Positions 23,891-32,300 of a stretch of DNA of 64,000 bases are shown piece by piece. Within the stretch, counting starts at the first letter, position 1; each line of letters starts with the position of its first letter. A program made the translations under genes and the position numbers. Below the pieces are notes generated by a model. The model was not told where the DNA came from, ran no database searches, and saw only the letters and a list, made by a program, of their open reading frames with translations. The stretch covers positions 40,224 to 104,223 of the forward strand of contig CABUAT010000003.1 of the NCBI GenBank assembly GCA_902489665.1. The letters run 5' to 3'. This DNA is from an uncultured Collinsella sp. Its GTDB lineage: Bacteria > Actinomycetota > Coriobacteriia > Coriobacteriales > Coriobacteriaceae.

Positions 23891-24667
23891 CTATTCGCTC
23901 AGGGGGCGCAAGGATGCTTCTTCGAAGTGGAAGACGCACAAGCCGCTCTCGGTCTCAATGCATGCGCGGCCGCAATCGTCGACCGTTCTAAATATGCCTC
24001 GTGCCAGCTCGTCTCCAGCGGGGGAGCGGGCGATAACGTGCTTCCCGATCCAATTGAGGTGAGCGATATATTCGTCGTGGACGGGCGCGAGCGGACCGGC
24101 GTCTTCTTCCTTGGCGTTGAGGCGCTCTGCCCAGGTATCTACAGCGTCTATAACTGCGTGATAGACCTCATCGAAGAGCATGTCGACGGCGGGAACGCTC
24201 TCGTTGAGGTCCGAGAGGCCAATTGCCGCCAGGTCGCCATCGGGCACCTCTTGGGGCGTGTAGTTTACGTTGACACCAATGCCGCAGACGGCGAAAGGGT
24301 TGCCTTCGTTATCGCGTGCGGCCTCGACCAGAATGCCGCCGAGTTTGCGTCCTCGCGCGACCAGGTCGTTGGGCCATTTGAGGCCAATCTCGTTTGCAAG
24401 ACCCTGCTTTTCGAGTGCTTCGAGCACCGCTAGGCCGCTGACGGCGGCAAGACCAGAGTACTTTGCGGGATTAACGCATGGACGCAGGACAATCGAAAGC
24501 AATAGGTTGCCGGCGGTTGAATCCCACTTGTGGCCGCGCCGGCCGCGTCCTGCCGTTTGCGCGCGGGCGGCAAGTCCTGTGCCGTGCGGCGCACCCTGTT
24601 TTCCTGCCTCGAGCAGGTCATCGTTGGTCGATCCGGTTACGTCGACAATCGTTAATTGGGCATCCAT
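23891..24667 (-). CDS. birA: Biotin--[acetyl-CoA-carboxylase] ligase, regulator-less type
   Basis: This enzyme attaches biotin to the AccB lysine through biotinyl-AMP. The 258-residue protein starts with VTGSTNDDLLEAGKQGAPHG and has the adenylate-binding loop GRGRRGHKWDS, LKWPNDLVARGRKLGGILVE and a small C-terminal beta domain. It lacks the N-terminal helix-turn-helix of E. coli BirA, so it is a group I ligase and not a repressor. The start ATG 24665-24667 has GGAGG upstream; longer in-frame extensions lack a site. It diverges from the operon that encodes its substrate AccB, sharing a 176-bp control region. Confidence 0.92.
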   Translation of the reverse strand: MDAQLTIVDVTGSTNDDLLEAGKQGAPHGTGLAARAQTAGRGRRGHKWDSTAGNLLLSIVLRPCVNPAKYSGLAAVSGLAVLEALEKQGLANEIGLKWPNDLVARGRKLGGILVEAARDNEGNPFAVCGIGVNVNYTPQEVPDGDLAAIGLSDLNESVPAVDMLFDEVYHAVIDAVDTWAERLNAKEEDAGPLAPVHDEYIAHLNWIGKHVIARSPAGDELARGIFRTVDDCGRACIETESGLCVFHFEEASLRPLSE

Positions 24668-24762
24668 AGCGGCTGCTACCTCCTTATTGAATAAGTGAAT
24701 GACGCAATGGTGTCGAGAGATAGACACAATGTGAAGCCTTTGTCGCATTTGGACAATTTAAT

Positions 24763-24825
24763 GTTAACACGTCAACAAAGACTGAAATGCGTTATCCTCT
24801 CTTGGTCGATGTAAACACGTCAACA
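24763..24825. promoter_or_regulatory. Direct-repeat operator candidate in the birA-fabH control region
   Basis: GTTAACACGTCAACA (24763-24777) and GTAAACACGTCAACA (24811-24825) are near-identical 15-mers 48 bp apart. Each is an imperfect palindrome, and they flank a possible -10 box TATCCT (24793-24798). No FabT or FapR consensus is seen, so the regulator is unknown. The pair could coordinate birA and fabH transcription. Confidence 0.6.
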
Positions 24826-24843
24826 ACTCAAAGGAGGTTAGTG

Positions 24844-25803
24844 ATGGGTTTCACGATTCTTGGAACAGGCTCGGCGCTTCCTGAACGCAGTGTTTCCAAT
24901 GACGAGCTGTCTGAGTTCCTCGATACCTCGGATGAGTGGATTTTTACCCGCACGGGTATCAAGAGCCGCCACGTCTGCACCACCGAGTCACTTGACGACC
25001 TTGCCGTAGCGGCGAGTGAGCGGGCACTCCAGGTGTCCGGAATCGACGCGAGCCAGCTGGATCTGATCGTCTGTTCGACGACGACGGGTGACCACCTTGT
25101 TCCCGCTGAGGCGTGTGCCGTTGCTGAGCGACTAGGCGCGACGTGCCCTGCCTTCGATGTCTCGGCGGCTTGTGCCGGCTTCGTATTTGCGCTCGATGTC
25201 GCCGAGGGCTATATCGCCCGCGGTCGCGCCGAGCGCGTGCTTGTCGTTGCTGCCGAGCAGATGACGCGCGCGCTCGACTGGACCGACCGTGCCACCTGCG
25301 TGCTCTTTGGCGATGGGGCAGGCGCCGCAGTGATTGAGGCTGGGGGAGACAGTCCCCTTGCCGTTGAGCTTTCGACGGCGCCCGACGTCGAGACGTTGCG
25401 CGTTCCCGGTCTGGTCGGTACCTCGCCGTTTAAGGCTTCCGCAGATAGCGCGAGCGTGCTGTCCATGAATGGCCGCCGCGTGTTCAAGTTCGGCGTCAAC
25501 GCCATCTGCGACACGGTCCATAAGCTTGCGATCGATGCGGCCATTTTGGTCGAAGACATCGATCATTTTGTATTCCATCAGGCTAACGAACGAATCCTGA
25601 GCCAGGCGGTCAAGCGCCTGGGCGTGCCGGACGAGCGCGTGGTTCGCACGTTGCGCGAGACCGGCAACATTTCGAGCGCATGCATTCCGCTTGCCCTCGA
25701 CCGGCTGGCAAACGCCGGTGCACTTCACACAGGCGACACCATCGCCTTGGTTGGATTTGGCGCCGGTCTGGATATAGGTGGCTATCTGCTTCGTTGGAAG
25801 TAG
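24844..25803 (+). CDS. fabH: 3-oxoacyl-ACP synthase III
   Basis: FabH starts fatty acid synthesis by condensing acyl-CoA with malonyl-ACP. The protein has 319 residues with the catalytic triad Cys110 (SAACAGF), His245 (FHQANERI) and Asn275 (GNISSACIPLAL). The N-terminus GTGSALPERSVSNDELSEF is typical. The start ATG 24844 has AGGAGG 6 bases away; GTG 24841 is possible but too close. It is the first gene of a ten-gene operon whose order matches the Firmicutes FASII cluster. Confidence 0.95.
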   Translation: MGFTILGTGSALPERSVSNDELSEFLDTSDEWIFTRTGIKSRHVCTTESLDDLAVAASERALQVSGIDASQLDLIVCSTTTGDHLVPAEACAVAERLGATCPAFDVSAACAGFVFALDVAEGYIARGRAERVLVVAAEQMTRALDWTDRATCVLFGDGAGAAVIEAGGDSPLAVELSTAPDVETLRVPGLVGTSPFKASADSASVLSMNGRRVFKFGVNAICDTVHKLAIDAAILVEDIDHFVFHQANERILSQAVKRLGVPDERVVRTLRETGNISSACIPLALDRLANAGALHTGDTIALVGFGAGLDIGGYLLRWK

Positions 25804-25854
25804 TCGCACATAGGAAATAAAAACGCCCTAGGGCACAACCAAAGGAGAACTACC

Positions 25855-26091
25855 ATGGCAGATCAGAAGACCTTCGAGCGCGTTTGCGACGTTATCCGCG
25901 AGACCGCCGGTCTTGACGATGTCGAGATGAAGCCCGAGTCCACGCTCGAGGAGATTGGTCTCGACAGTCTGGGTACCGTCGAGATCCTCGTCGCCGTCGA
26001 GGACGAGTTTGGCATTCAGCTCGATACCGAGGAGAACCCCAAGACGGTCGGCGAGTTCGCCGATACAGTCGAGGCGGCATTGGAGAAGTAG
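25855..26091 (+). CDS. acpP: Acyl carrier protein
   Basis: ACP carries acyl chains on phosphopantetheine. This is a 78-residue acidic protein with the attachment motif GLDSLGTVEILVAVEDEFGI and modified Ser38. The start ATG 25855 has AAAGGAG. It sits between fabH and fabK in the operon; the fabK start follows 2 bp after its stop. Confidence 0.96.
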   Translation: MADQKTFERVCDVIRETAGLDDVEMKPESTLEEIGLDSLGTVEILVAVEDEFGIQLDTEENPKTVGEFADTVEAALEK

Positions 26092-26093
26092 AG

Positions 26094-27038
26094 ATGATCA
26101 AGACTCCTCTCTGCGATCTGCTCGGCATCGAAAAGCCCGTGTTCCAGGGCGGTATGGCCTGGATTGCCGACGCCTCGCTGGCATCGGCCGTATCCGAGGC
26201 GGGTGGCTTAGGGATTATCGCGGCCATGAACGCCGACGCCAACTGGCTGCGCGACCAGATTCACGAGCTGCGCGCCAGGACGGATAAACCCTTTGGCGTC
26301 AACGTCATGCTCATGAGCCCGTTTGCCGACGAGGTCGCGCAGGTCGTGATTGACGAGCGAGTGCCGGTCGTCGTGACGGGTGCCGGTAATCCCACCAAGT
26401 ACATGAAAGCTTGGAACGATGCGGGCATCAAGGTCATCCCCGTTGTGGCTTCGGTGGCGCTCGCCCGTCTCGTGGCGCGTCGTGGAGCCACGGCGGTTGT
26501 TGCCGAGGGCACCGAATCGGGCGGCCATATTGGCGAGACCTCGACGATGGCACTGGTACCGCAGGTCGTCGATGCGGTCGACATTCCCGTCGTGGCTGCC
26601 GGCGGTATTGCCGACGGCCGCGGCGTGGCGGCCGCCTTTATGCTGGGCGCTGCCGGCGTCCAGGTGGGTACGCGCTTTCTGGTCGCAGACGAGTGCACCG
26701 TCTCGGAGCAGTACAAAGAGATGGTCCTGAAGGCCAACGACACTTCGACGCGTGCGACCGGTCGCTCGACGGGACATCCAGTGCGCGCCCTCAAGAGCCC
26801 CTTCACCAACGCCTATGCCAAGAGCGAGGGTTCCGGCGCGAGTGCCGAGGAGCTCGGTACTATGGGAACCGGTGCGCTGCGTAAGGCCGCCAAGGACGGC
26901 AACTACGAAGAGGGTTCGTTTTTGTGTGGACAGATTGCCGGCATGGTCAACGAGCGTCAGAGCGCACGCGAAATCGTTGACGATCTGGTCGATGGCGCCG
27001 AGCGCGTCCTGAAGGGTGCGTCCGCATGGGTAGCGTAG
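26094..27038 (+). CDS. fabK: Enoyl-ACP reductase II (FMN-dependent)
   Basis: FabK reduces trans-2-enoyl-ACP in each elongation cycle with NAD(P)H and FMN. The 314-residue TIM barrel shows PVFQGGMAWIADASLASAVS, GVNVMLMSP, AEGTESGGHIGE and the phosphate-binding VVAAGGIADGRGVAAAFMLG. It belongs to the nitronate-monooxygenase-like family, but its position inside a FASII operon makes FabK the right call. FabK organisms are normally insensitive to triclosan. No FabI is seen in the window. The 3' end overlaps fabD by 13 bp. Confidence 0.93.
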   Translation: MIKTPLCDLLGIEKPVFQGGMAWIADASLASAVSEAGGLGIIAAMNADANWLRDQIHELRARTDKPFGVNVMLMSPFADEVAQVVIDERVPVVVTGAGNPTKYMKAWNDAGIKVIPVVASVALARLVARRGATAVVAEGTESGGHIGETSTMALVPQVVDAVDIPVVAAGGIADGRGVAAAFMLGAAGVQVGTRFLVADECTVSEQYKEMVLKANDTSTRATGRSTGHPVRALKSPFTNAYAKSEGSGASAEELGTMGTGALRKAAKDGNYEEGSFLCGQIAGMVNERQSAREIVDDLVDGAERVLKGASAWVA

Positions 27039-27952
27039 CGTTTCTGTTTGCCGGCCAGGGTGCCCAACACCCCGCGATGGGCGTCGACCTGGTCGAGGCA
27101 TCGCCGGCGGCTGCCGAGGTGTTCGCGATCGCCGACGAGGTGCGCCCGGGGACCAGCGAGCAGTGCCGGAGCGCCTCCAAGGAGGAGCTCTCGCAGACCG
27201 AGAACACGCAGCCTTGCGTGTTCGTGCACGACTTGGCTGTCGCCGTCGCCCTGCGCGAGCGCGGCGTGGTGCCTGCCGCCTGTGCGGGATTCTCGCTGGG
27301 CGAGGTCGCTGCACTCACCTTTGCGGGGGCATTCGATACGCGAGCGGGTTTTGAGCTTGTGTGTGAGCGCGCGGCATTGATGGCCACGGCGGCCGAGCGT
27401 CACCCCGGCGGCATGCGCGCCGTCATCAAACTTGATGCTGCGCAAGTCGAGAACCTGGCTGCGCAGGCCGGCGAGGACTGCTGGCCGGTCAACTACAACA
27501 GTCCCCAGCAGACGGTTGTGGCCGGAGCGCCCGATGCGCTGCAGACCCTCGACGTCCTAGTAAAAGAGGCTGGCGGCCGCGCCATGAAGGTCGCGGTGTC
27601 GGGTGCATTTCATAGCCCCTATATGGCCGAGGCGACAGAGGGGCTGGCGACGTATATCCAAGCCGGCCACGCGCCGTCTCCGCTGCTGATTCCGGTCATG
27701 GCAAACATGACGGCGGCGCCCTATCCGGCGGACCCGCGAGCGGCATCGGATGTCTTGGCCAATCAGGTGAGCCATGCCGTGCGCTGGGTCGATACGCTGC
27801 ATGCTCTGCAGGATCAAGGCATCGACACATTTATTGAGGTCGGCCCCGGCAAAACGCTGTCCGGCCTGGTCAAGCGTACGTTGAGCGACGTTCGTGTGTA
27901 TTTGTGCGAGACGGCCGAGCAGGTCGCAGCTATTGCCGACGAGCTCGCATAG
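27026..27952 (+). CDS. fabD: Malonyl-CoA--ACP transacylase
   Basis: FabD moves malonyl groups from CoA to ACP. In this 308-residue protein the nucleophile elbow reads CAGFSLGEVAAL (GFSLG instead of the common GHSLG). FLFAGQGAQHPAMG opens the protein, and SGAFHSPYM contains the catalytic His. The start ATG 27026 lies inside the end of fabK, so translation is coupled. The GHS-to-GFS change affects a residue next to the nucleophile and is seen in some family members. Confidence 0.93.
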   Translation: MGSVAFLFAGQGAQHPAMGVDLVEASPAAAEVFAIADEVRPGTSEQCRSASKEELSQTENTQPCVFVHDLAVAVALRERGVVPAACAGFSLGEVAALTFAGAFDTRAGFELVCERAALMATAAERHPGGMRAVIKLDAAQVENLAAQAGEDCWPVNYNSPQQTVVAGAPDALQTLDVLVKEAGGRAMKVAVSGAFHSPYMAEATEGLATYIQAGHAPSPLLIPVMANMTAAPYPADPRAASDVLANQVSHAVRWVDTLHALQDQGIDTFIEVGPGKTLSGLVKRTLSDVRVYLCETAEQVAAIADELA

Positions 27953-27982
27953 TCCACAGGGCTGTAACCCGAAAGGAATGAC

Positions 27983-28756
27983 ATGGGCAACTTGAACAAT
28001 GGCGCGCTCGAGCGCAACGACTCACGTCGCGTGGCACTGGTCACGGGCGGCTCGCGGGGTATCGGCCGCGCCTGCGCTATCGGTCTGGCGGAGGATGGCT
28101 ACGATATCGCCGTCGTCTATGCCGGCAGCGTCGATGCGGCGCGCGAGACGTGCGACGCCTGCGAGGCGGCTGGCGCCACGGCGCGCTCATATCAATGTGA
28201 CGTGGCCGACCCCGCTGCCGTCAACGCGTGCGTGGAAGCGGTCCTCAACGACTTTGGCTCCATTTGGGCGCTCGTCAACAACGCTGGCATCACCCGCGAT
28301 GGCCTGCTCATGCGCATGGGCGATGACGCCTTCGATCGCGTGCTCGATGTCAATCTTAAAGGAACGTTTAACACGACGCGCGCGCTCACCAAGACCTTTA
28401 TGCGCCAGCGCGGCGGCTGCGTCGTCAACATGAGCTCGGTTGTGGGCCTGATGGGCAATGCCGGGCAGGCCAACTACGCTGCCTCTAAGGCGGGCGTGAT
28501 CGGCCTGACCAAGGCGGTAGCGCGCGAGCTTGCGCCCCGCGGCGTACGAGTGAACGCGGTCGCACCCGGGTTTGTCGAGACCGATATGACGGCAAAGCTA
28601 TCGGATAAGGTGCGTGCGGCATGCGAGGAGCAGATTCCCCTGAGGCGCATGGCGCGTCCCGAGGAAGTGGCCGGCGTGGTGCGCTTTTTGGCGAGCGACG
28701 CGGCTGCCTACATTACGGGCGAGGTCGTACGCGTCGACGGCGGAATGGCGATGTAG
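27983..28756 (+). CDS. fabG: 3-oxoacyl-ACP reductase
   Basis: FabG is an NADPH-dependent short-chain dehydrogenase for the first reduction of the elongation cycle. It has 257 residues, with cofactor motif VTGGSRGIGRACAIG, structural NNAGITRDG, catalytic Ser in NMSSVVGLMGNAG and the YxxxK pair in YAASKAG. The C-terminal VAPGFVETDM block and RVDGGMAM end are typical. The start ATG 27983 has AAAGGAA. The N-terminus carries about 14 extra residues before the Rossmann strand. Confidence 0.94.
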   Translation: MGNLNNGALERNDSRRVALVTGGSRGIGRACAIGLAEDGYDIAVVYAGSVDAARETCDACEAAGATARSYQCDVADPAAVNACVEAVLNDFGSIWALVNNAGITRDGLLMRMGDDAFDRVLDVNLKGTFNTTRALTKTFMRQRGGCVVNMSSVVGLMGNAGQANYAASKAGVIGLTKAVARELAPRGVRVNAVAPGFVETDMTAKLSDKVRAACEEQIPLRRMARPEEVAGVVRFLASDAAAYITGEVVRVDGGMAM

Positions 28757-28795
28757 AAACCAGGGCCGAAGAACGGCTTGGATGAGGAGACCATG

Positions 28796-30043
28796 ATGGA
28801 ACAGAGAGTTGCAATCACCGGCATCGGTGCCGTATCGCCGCTCGGCAACACGGCGCTTGCCACCTGGGCGGCCATGTGCGCCGGCACGTGCGGCATCGGC
28901 CCGATCACGCACTTCGATACCGATGCGTTTGCCGTCAAGGTGGCGGCCGAGGTCAAGGGCTTTGACGGCAACGAGTACTTTGGCAAGCGTGATGCAAAGC
29001 ATCTGGACCCCTGCGTTCAGTTTGCGATGGCGGCTTCGGACGAGGCTATGCACGATGCGGGCTTTGATGTCGAAGGCGCCATCGATCGAGAGCGCCTGGG
29101 CGTCTACGTGGGCTCGGGTGTGGGCGGCATGCAGACACTCGTCGACAACGTCCACACGATCGCCGATCGGGGGCCTCGTCGCGCATCGCCTTACATGATC
29201 GCGATGATGATTCCCAACATGGCTTCGGGCAACATCGCGATTCGCCATAAGGCAAAGGGCCCGACCCTGCCCGTCGTGACTGCCTGCGCGACTTCTGCCC
29301 ATGCGGTGGGTGAGGCGTTCCGCGCCATCAAGCACGGCTATGCCGACGCGATCCTCGCGGGCGGCGCCGAGGCCGCAATTATCCCCGATGCCGTTGCGGG
29401 CTTTACGTCCTGCCGCGCATTGACCACCAACCCTGATCCCGCGACGGCTTGCCGCCCGTTCGATGCAGACCGCGATGGCTTTGTGATGGGCGAGGGCGCC
29501 TGCGTGCTCGTGCTCGAGAGCATGGAACATGCGCAGGCGCGCGGTGCGCACATTTATGCCGAGGTCGTTGGCTACGGCAACACCGATGATGCCTATCACA
29601 TCACGAGCCCTGATCCCGAGGCTGCCGGCATTGCCCGCGCGATATCGCTGGCGGTGACCGAGGGCGACGTCAGGCCTTCCGAGGGTCTCTACATCAATGC
29701 TCACGGCACATCGACCAAGCTCAACGATTCGTCCGAGACGGCGGGCATTAAGCGTGCGCTCGGCGAGGACGCGGCGCGCGCCGCGCACGTCTCGTCGACT
29801 AAGTCGATGACCGGCCACATGATCGGTGCCACGGGCGCCATCGAGGTCATGGCCTGCGCCATGGCGCTCGAGCAGGGCGTGGTGCCGCCGACCATTAACT
29901 ACCGCACGCCCGATCCCGCCTGCGATCTTGACTACACGCCCAATCGCGCAGTTCGCGCCGACCTTACCTGGGCGCTTTCGACCAACCTAGGCTTTGGCGG
30001 GCACAACGCCGCCATCGCGCTGCGTAGATATACGAGGAGCTAG
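28796..30043 (+). CDS. fabF: 3-oxoacyl-ACP synthase II
   Basis: FabF is the main elongating condensing enzyme, 415 residues, with Cys164 (VTACATSAHA), His303 (NAHGTSTKLND) and His341 (SMTGHMIGATG). The gatekeeper end is FGGHNAAIAL. The start is chosen as ATG 28796 because GAGGAG lies 6 bases upstream; ATG 28793 and TTG 28778 are in frame but poorly spaced. It lies between fabG and accB. No fabA/fabB pair is present, so unsaturated-chain synthesis is unexplained here. Confidence 0.94.
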   Translation: MEQRVAITGIGAVSPLGNTALATWAAMCAGTCGIGPITHFDTDAFAVKVAAEVKGFDGNEYFGKRDAKHLDPCVQFAMAASDEAMHDAGFDVEGAIDRERLGVYVGSGVGGMQTLVDNVHTIADRGPRRASPYMIAMMIPNMASGNIAIRHKAKGPTLPVVTACATSAHAVGEAFRAIKHGYADAILAGGAEAAIIPDAVAGFTSCRALTTNPDPATACRPFDADRDGFVMGEGACVLVLESMEHAQARGAHIYAEVVGYGNTDDAYHITSPDPEAAGIARAISLAVTEGDVRPSEGLYINAHGTSTKLNDSSETAGIKRALGEDAARAAHVSSTKSMTGHMIGATGAIEVMACAMALEQGVVPPTINYRTPDPACDLDYTPNRAVRADLTWALSTNLGFGGHNAAIALRRYTRS

Positions 30044-30046
30044 AGC

Positions 30047-30520
30047 ATGGATTCCAAAAGACTTGCCGAGATAGCCGATGTGATGGAGGACCGCGGCCTC
30101 ACGCGCGTGCGCGTTGAGGAGCCCGATGGCACCGCGGTCGAACTCGAGCGCGCGAGCGCCGCACAGCCGGTTGCCGTGCCCATGCCCATGCCGAGCGCTA
30201 TGGCCGCTCCAGTTGCAGCCCCCACAGTCGCGCCTGCCGCACCGGAGCCCGCCGCGCAGACACCTGCCGCCGCACCGGAGCCCAAGGGCACCGAGGTGAC
30301 CGCTCCCATGGTCGGCGTTTTCTATGCTGCCCCGGCGCCGGGCGACGAGCCATTTGTGCACGTGGGCTCCAAGGTCAAGGCTGGCGAGACCCTTTGCATC
30401 ATCGAGGCCATGAAGGTTCTCAACGAGGTGACGGCAGAGGCGGATGGCGAGGTGCTCGAGATCTGCGTGGCCGACGGCGACCTCGTGGAGTTCGGCAGCT
30501 GCCTCATGAGGATCGGATAG
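30047..30520 (+). CDS. accB: Biotin carboxyl carrier protein of acetyl-CoA carboxylase
   Basis: This 157-residue carrier has an N-terminal interaction segment, a long Ala/Pro-rich linker (about 40-80) and a C-terminal biotinyl domain. The biotinylated lysine is Lys123 in IIEAMKVLNEV. PMVGVFYAAPAPGDEPFV matches the thumb-containing BCCP type. The start ATG 30047 follows GAGGAG; the fabF stop is 3 bp upstream. BirA, encoded at the head of the locus on the other strand, is its modifying enzyme. Confidence 0.95.
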   Translation: MDSKRLAEIADVMEDRGLTRVRVEEPDGTAVELERASAAQPVAVPMPMPSAMAAPVAAPTVAPAAPEPAAQTPAAAPEPKGTEVTAPMVGVFYAAPAPGDEPFVHVGSKVKAGETLCIIEAMKVLNEVTAEADGEVLEICVADGDLVEFGSCLMRIG

Positions 30521-30529
30521 GTGATATCC

Positions 30530-30952
30530 ATGAACAAAGAAGAGCTTAAAGAACTGTTGCCGCATCGCGAGCCGATGCTTTTGCTCGACGAAGCCGAGCT
30601 GGTGGGCGACGAGGCCCACGGCAAGATCACGATTACGGGCGACGAGTACTTTTTGCAGGGGCATTTTCCGGGAAACCCGGTCGTCCCCGGTGTGATTCAG
30701 TGCGAGATGCTCGCCCAGAACTGCTGCGTGCTGCTGATGGGCGATGAGGAGACGCGCGGCGCGACGCCGTTCTATACGAGCCTCGATAAGGTGCGCTTTA
30801 AGCGTCCGGTGCGCCCGGGCGACACGGTTGATCTGGTGTGCACCATCACGCGTGCGCGCGGGCCGTTCCGCTTTGCGACGGGCACCGCGAGCGTCAACGG
30901 TGAGGTTTGCTGCCGCGCCGATATGTCTTTTGCACTCATGCACGAAAGTTAA
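30530..30952 (+). CDS. fabZ: 3-hydroxyacyl-ACP dehydratase
   Basis: FabZ removes water from 3-hydroxyacyl-ACP. It is a 140-residue hot-dog fold with LLPHREPMLLLDEAELV, the catalytic region GHFPGNPVVPGVIQCEMLAQ and the closing FRFATGTASVNGE. The start is uncertain: ATG 30530 has TAGGTGA upstream, while GTG 30521 immediately follows the accB stop and would add three residues. It is placed between accB and accC, as in the streptococcal and clostridial operons. Confidence 0.93.
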   Translation: MNKEELKELLPHREPMLLLDEAELVGDEAHGKITITGDEYFLQGHFPGNPVVPGVIQCEMLAQNCCVLLMGDEETRGATPFYTSLDKVRFKRPVRPGDTVDLVCTITRARGPFRFATGTASVNGEVCCRADMSFALMHES

Positions 30953-30962
30953 GGAAGGCTTC

Positions 30963-32300
30963 ATGTTCGACAAAGTGCTCATCGCCAATCGCGGCGAAGT
31001 CGCGGTCCGTGTTATCCGCGCGTGCCGCGATATGGGCATCAAGACCGTCGCCGTTTATTCCACGGCCGATGCGGACGCGCTGCACGTGCAACTTGCCGAC
31101 GAGGCATATTGCATCGGCGGCCCGCGTCTTGCCGAGAGCTACCTCAACGACGATGCCGTGCTCACCTGTGCCGTAAAGTCGGGAGCTAAGGCAATTCATC
31201 CCGGCTATGGCTTTTTTTCCGAGAAGGCGAGCTTCGTGCGCGACTGCGACAAGTATGGCCTGGCGTTTGTCGGTCCCTCGGCCGAGGTCATCGACAGCAT
31301 GGGCGACAAAGATGCCGCACGTCGAACGGCTGCCGCCGCGGGCGTGCCCATCGTACCGGGTTGCGATTTGCTCAAAAGTCCCGAGGAGGCGACGGCCGAG
31401 GCCGAGCGCATTGGCTGCCCCGTGCTTATTAAGGCGCGTGCCGGCGGTGGCGGTCGCGGCATTCGCAAGGTCGAGCGCGTGGAAGATGCGGCAAAGGCGT
31501 TCATCGAGGCGCGTGCCGAGGGCGAGGCCGTTTTTGGCGACGGCGAGTGCTACATGGAGAAGTTCGTCGCGCCGGCGCACCACGTTGAGGTGCAGATTAT
31601 GGCCGATAAGCAGGGCCATGTGTTTTCGCTTGGCGAGCGCGAGTGCTCGGTGCAGCGTCGCAACCAAAAGCTGATCGAGGAGAGCCCCGCGCCGTGCCTC
31701 GACGGACACGACGACATTCGTGCTCGCATGCACAAGGCGGCACGTGACCTGGCTCGTGCCGTCGGCTACGAAGGAGCCGGTACCATCGAGTTCCTGTATT
31801 CGGACGACGGCAATTTCTACTTTATGGAAATGAACACGCGCTTGCAGGTGGAGCATCCGGTTACGGAGTTTGTGACCGATACCGACTTGGTCAAGTGGCA
31901 GCTGCGCGTGGCAGCCGGCCAGCCTCTGCCCTTTGAGCAAGAGGACATGCCGGTCCACAACCACGCCATGGAGTGCCGCATCAATGCCGAAACGCCAGAC
32001 TTTCTGCCGTCATGCGGAACGGTCACCGCGTTGCGTGTGCCGGGTGGTCCGCGCGTGCGCTGGGATTCTGCCATGTTTACCGGTGCGAACGTTCCGCCGT
32101 ACTACGACTCCATGCTCGGCAAGCTCATCGTGTGTGCGCCCACGCGTGACGGCGCCATTCGCAAGATGCGCTCGGCTTTGGGCGAGCTCGTGATTGAGGG
32201 CGTGAGCGAAAACAGCGAGCTTCAGCTCGACGTGCTGGCAAACGACGAGTTCTTGTCGGGCATGTATCACACCGATCTGATGGGGCATCATCTATGCTGA
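30963..32300 (+). CDS. accC: Acetyl-CoA carboxylase, biotin carboxylase subunit
   Basis: AccC carboxylates biotin with ATP and bicarbonate. The 445-residue ATP-grasp enzyme has MFDKVLIANRGEVAVRVIRA, the glycine-rich loop KARAGGGGRGIRKV, HHVEVQIMADK and the catalytic EMNTRLQVEHPVTE. It ends with the BC C-terminal domain (RINAETPDFLPSCG). The start ATG 30963 has AAGGAAGG. The stop overlaps the start of accDA by 7 bp. It is not fused to a carrier, so it is ACC and not pyruvate carboxylase. Confidence 0.95.
   Translation: MFDKVLIANRGEVAVRVIRACRDMGIKTVAVYSTADADALHVQLADEAYCIGGPRLAESYLNDDAVLTCAVKSGAKAIHPGYGFFSEKASFVRDCDKYGLAFVGPSAEVIDSMGDKDAARRTAAAAGVPIVPGCDLLKSPEEATAEAERIGCPVLIKARAGGGGRGIRKVERVEDAAKAFIEARAEGEAVFGDGECYMEKFVAPAHHVEVQIMADKQGHVFSLGERECSVQRRNQKLIEESPAPCLDGHDDIRARMHKAARDLARAVGYEGAGTIEFLYSDDGNFYFMEMNTRLQVEHPVTEFVTDTDLVKWQLRVAAGQPLPFEQEDMPVHNHAMECRINAETPDFLPSCGTVTALRVPGGPRVRWDSAMFTGANVPPYYDSMLGKLIVCAPTRDGAIRKMRSALGELVIEGVSENSELQLDVLANDEFLSGMYHTDLMGHHLC

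Noticed and set aside
23775..24667. A displaced tuf gene near rpsJ
   Set aside because: Both strands were checked; only birA is present and no EF-Tu motifs occur anywhere in the window.
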